A stretch of DNA of 7,279 nt. Source: an uncultured Eubacteriales bacterium. Lineage in GTDB: Bacteria > Bacillota_A > Clostridia > Lachnospirales > Lachnospiraceae. Shown one piece after another: positions 6,583 through 7,279 of this stretch; within the stretch, counting starts at the first letter, position 1; each line of letters opens with the position of its first letter. A program made the translations under genes and the position numbers. Where the stretch lies: the NCBI GenBank assembly GCA_900321365.1, contig ONVT01000203.1, forward strand, positions 1 through 7,279, written 5' to 3'. The notes beneath the pieces were generated by a model, which searched no databases, had not been told where the DNA came from, and saw nothing but the letters and a program-made list of their open reading frames with translations.

Positions 6583-6714
6583 CATAGTTTTCGCAGGATT
6601 CTCATTATCTCATCTGCATTCTTCTGCAAAACCTTCACAGGAATCTCATCATCTCGTCCGCGTTCCGCTGCAAAGCTTTCGCAGGATTTTCATCATTTCG
6701 TCCGCGTTCTTCTT
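6583..6714. repeat. Three 44-bp tandem copies of the glycosyltransferase 3' end
   Basis: The copies are A 6583-6626, B 6627-6670 and C 6671-6714, aligning without gaps (A/C 35 of 44, B/C 35 of 44, A/B 32 of 44). In the matching frame on the minus strand, C encodes KKNADEMMKILRKLC, B encodes QRNADEMMRFL followed by a stop, and A encodes QKNADEIMRILRKLCSEKE followed by TAA at 6569-6567. Because 44 is not a multiple of three, the live gene reads C correctly, enters B in the wrong frame and stops after SGTRTR. Differences between A and C are mostly silent, so both probably evolved as real protein ends. Confidence 0.85.
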
Positions 6715-7279
6715 CCAGCTGAAAGAGGCAAGCATCTTCTCCTGCTCTGAATGCATGGTCTTCAGCTGAGAATCGGTAAGGGAAAGCACCTTCTGCATCT
6801 GACCGGCAAGCGCAGCCGCATCGGTTGCCTCCTCGATGTAGAATGCGCCCTCGCCTCCAACCTCCGGCAGGGAGGAATTACGCGCCGTAATAACAGGAAG
6901 ACCATAGGCAAATGCTTCCAGCACCGGAATTCCAAATCCTTCATAGACTGATGGATACAAAAATGCACTGGCATGCTCCAGCAGCCATGTCCTCTCTTCA
7001 TCCGTCACAAATCCCGGCATAAGTATGTCATCCCGGTACCGGCTGCTCCGGGCCAGCTCGTAAATCTCATCACAGTTCCAACCACGCCTGCCCGCGAGAA
7101 CCAGCTTCTCGGACGACTCTCCCTCATCCCGGAAAATCTCATAGGCACGGATGATAGTCGAGACATTCTTGCGGGGCTCGATCGTGCTGATGAAGAGAAA
7201 ATATGGGGTATCTGCAGTTAATCCATGGTGCTCTTCCTGACTCTCCCCGGTTGTCCCGATATTCTGGTCTTTCTCAATA
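6649..7279 (-). CDS. Glycosyltransferase, GT4-like, 5' end missing at window edge
   Basis: This is the last 209 codons of a GT4-type glycosyltransferase; the frame stays open to the right edge, so the start and acceptor-binding half lie outside. The visible donor-binding half has YFLFISTIEPRKN (about fragment residues 26-38), GRRGWN (63-68) and the EX7E motif in YEGFGIPVLEAF, the two glutamates at about 113 and 121. These residues contact the nucleotide-sugar in this family, so the enzyme is probably active. The methionine at 7018-7020 is internal, not a start. The C-terminus is odd. SWKKNADEMMKILRKLC is followed by SGTRTR and a TGA, all encoded by a tandem copy of its own 3' end read out of frame, so the natural tail has been replaced. 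It precedes the export permease on the same strand, as expected in an export-coupled glycan operon. Confidence 0.93.
   Translation of the reverse strand, partial: IEKDQNIGTTGESQEEHHGLTADTPYFLFISTIEPRKNVSTIIRAYEIFRDEGESSEKLVLAGRRGWNCDEIYELARSSRYRDDILMPGFVTDEERTWLLEHASAFLYPSVYEGFGIPVLEAFAYGLPVITARNSSLPEVGGEGAFYIEEATDAAALAGQMQKVLSLTDSQLKTMHSEQEKMLASFSWKKNADEMMKILRKLCSGTRTR

Noticed and set aside
6583..6714. CRISPR array
   Set aside because: The units are directly adjacent with no unique spacers and are degenerate coding copies.
6557..6769. Plus-strand frame with repeated peptide motifs (FRRI/SSA) over the tandem repeat
   Set aside because: The repetition follows from the 44-bp units, which make sense as minus-strand glycosyltransferase tails.

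Overview
The window reads as a piece of a cell-surface polysaccharide locus from a Gram-positive bacterium. My best guess is Bacillota, class Clostridia, Lachnospiraceae-like. That guess rests on GC close to 50%, compact leftward genes, strong purine-rich ribosome sites (for example AAGGGGAG five bases before an ATG) and the style of the encoded proteins; no marker gene fixes it. All six genes lie on the minus strand, so transcription runs from high to low coordinates and the window opens inside a gene.

In transcription order: (1) the 3' two-thirds of a GT4-type glycosyltransferase (7279 to 6649, 5' end outside the window); (2) an ABC-2 polysaccharide export permease of the Wzm/TagG/RgpC type (6557 to 5781); (3) its ATPase partner of the Wzt type, with a C-terminal carbohydrate-binding-like domain (5609 to 4368); (4) a 145-residue basic protein I do not recognise (4243 to 3806); (5) a second, complete GT4-type glycosyltransferase (3636 to 2455); (6) a 752-residue polytopic membrane protein with a large soluble C-terminal half, probably a GT-C-like transferase or sugar translocase (2358 to 100). 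The last 99 bases hold a degenerate 34-bp tandem repeat and no gene.

Together the genes suggest ABC-transporter-dependent polysaccharide synthesis. Cytoplasmic glycosyltransferases build a chain on a lipid carrier, the Wzm/Wzt-like pair recognises and exports it, and the membrane protein probably adds or transfers a decoration on the outside. The sugar composition cannot be read from this sequence.

The intergenic DNA is more interesting than the gene content. The 3' end of the first glycosyltransferase exists as three 44-bp tandem copies that all encode versions of the same C-terminal peptide. Only the first is read in frame, and the gene now stops 91 bp before the permease instead of 9 bp. 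The ATPase start region is duplicated with a 20-bp period, giving two out-of-frame ATGs each behind its own GAGTAACC. The permease-ATPase gap (171 bp) carries a near-concentric pair of palindromes, and the gap before the second glycosyltransferase carries several hairpins. I saw no rRNA, tRNA, CRISPR array, transposase or convincing rho-independent terminator, and nothing that amounts to a clearly new system.
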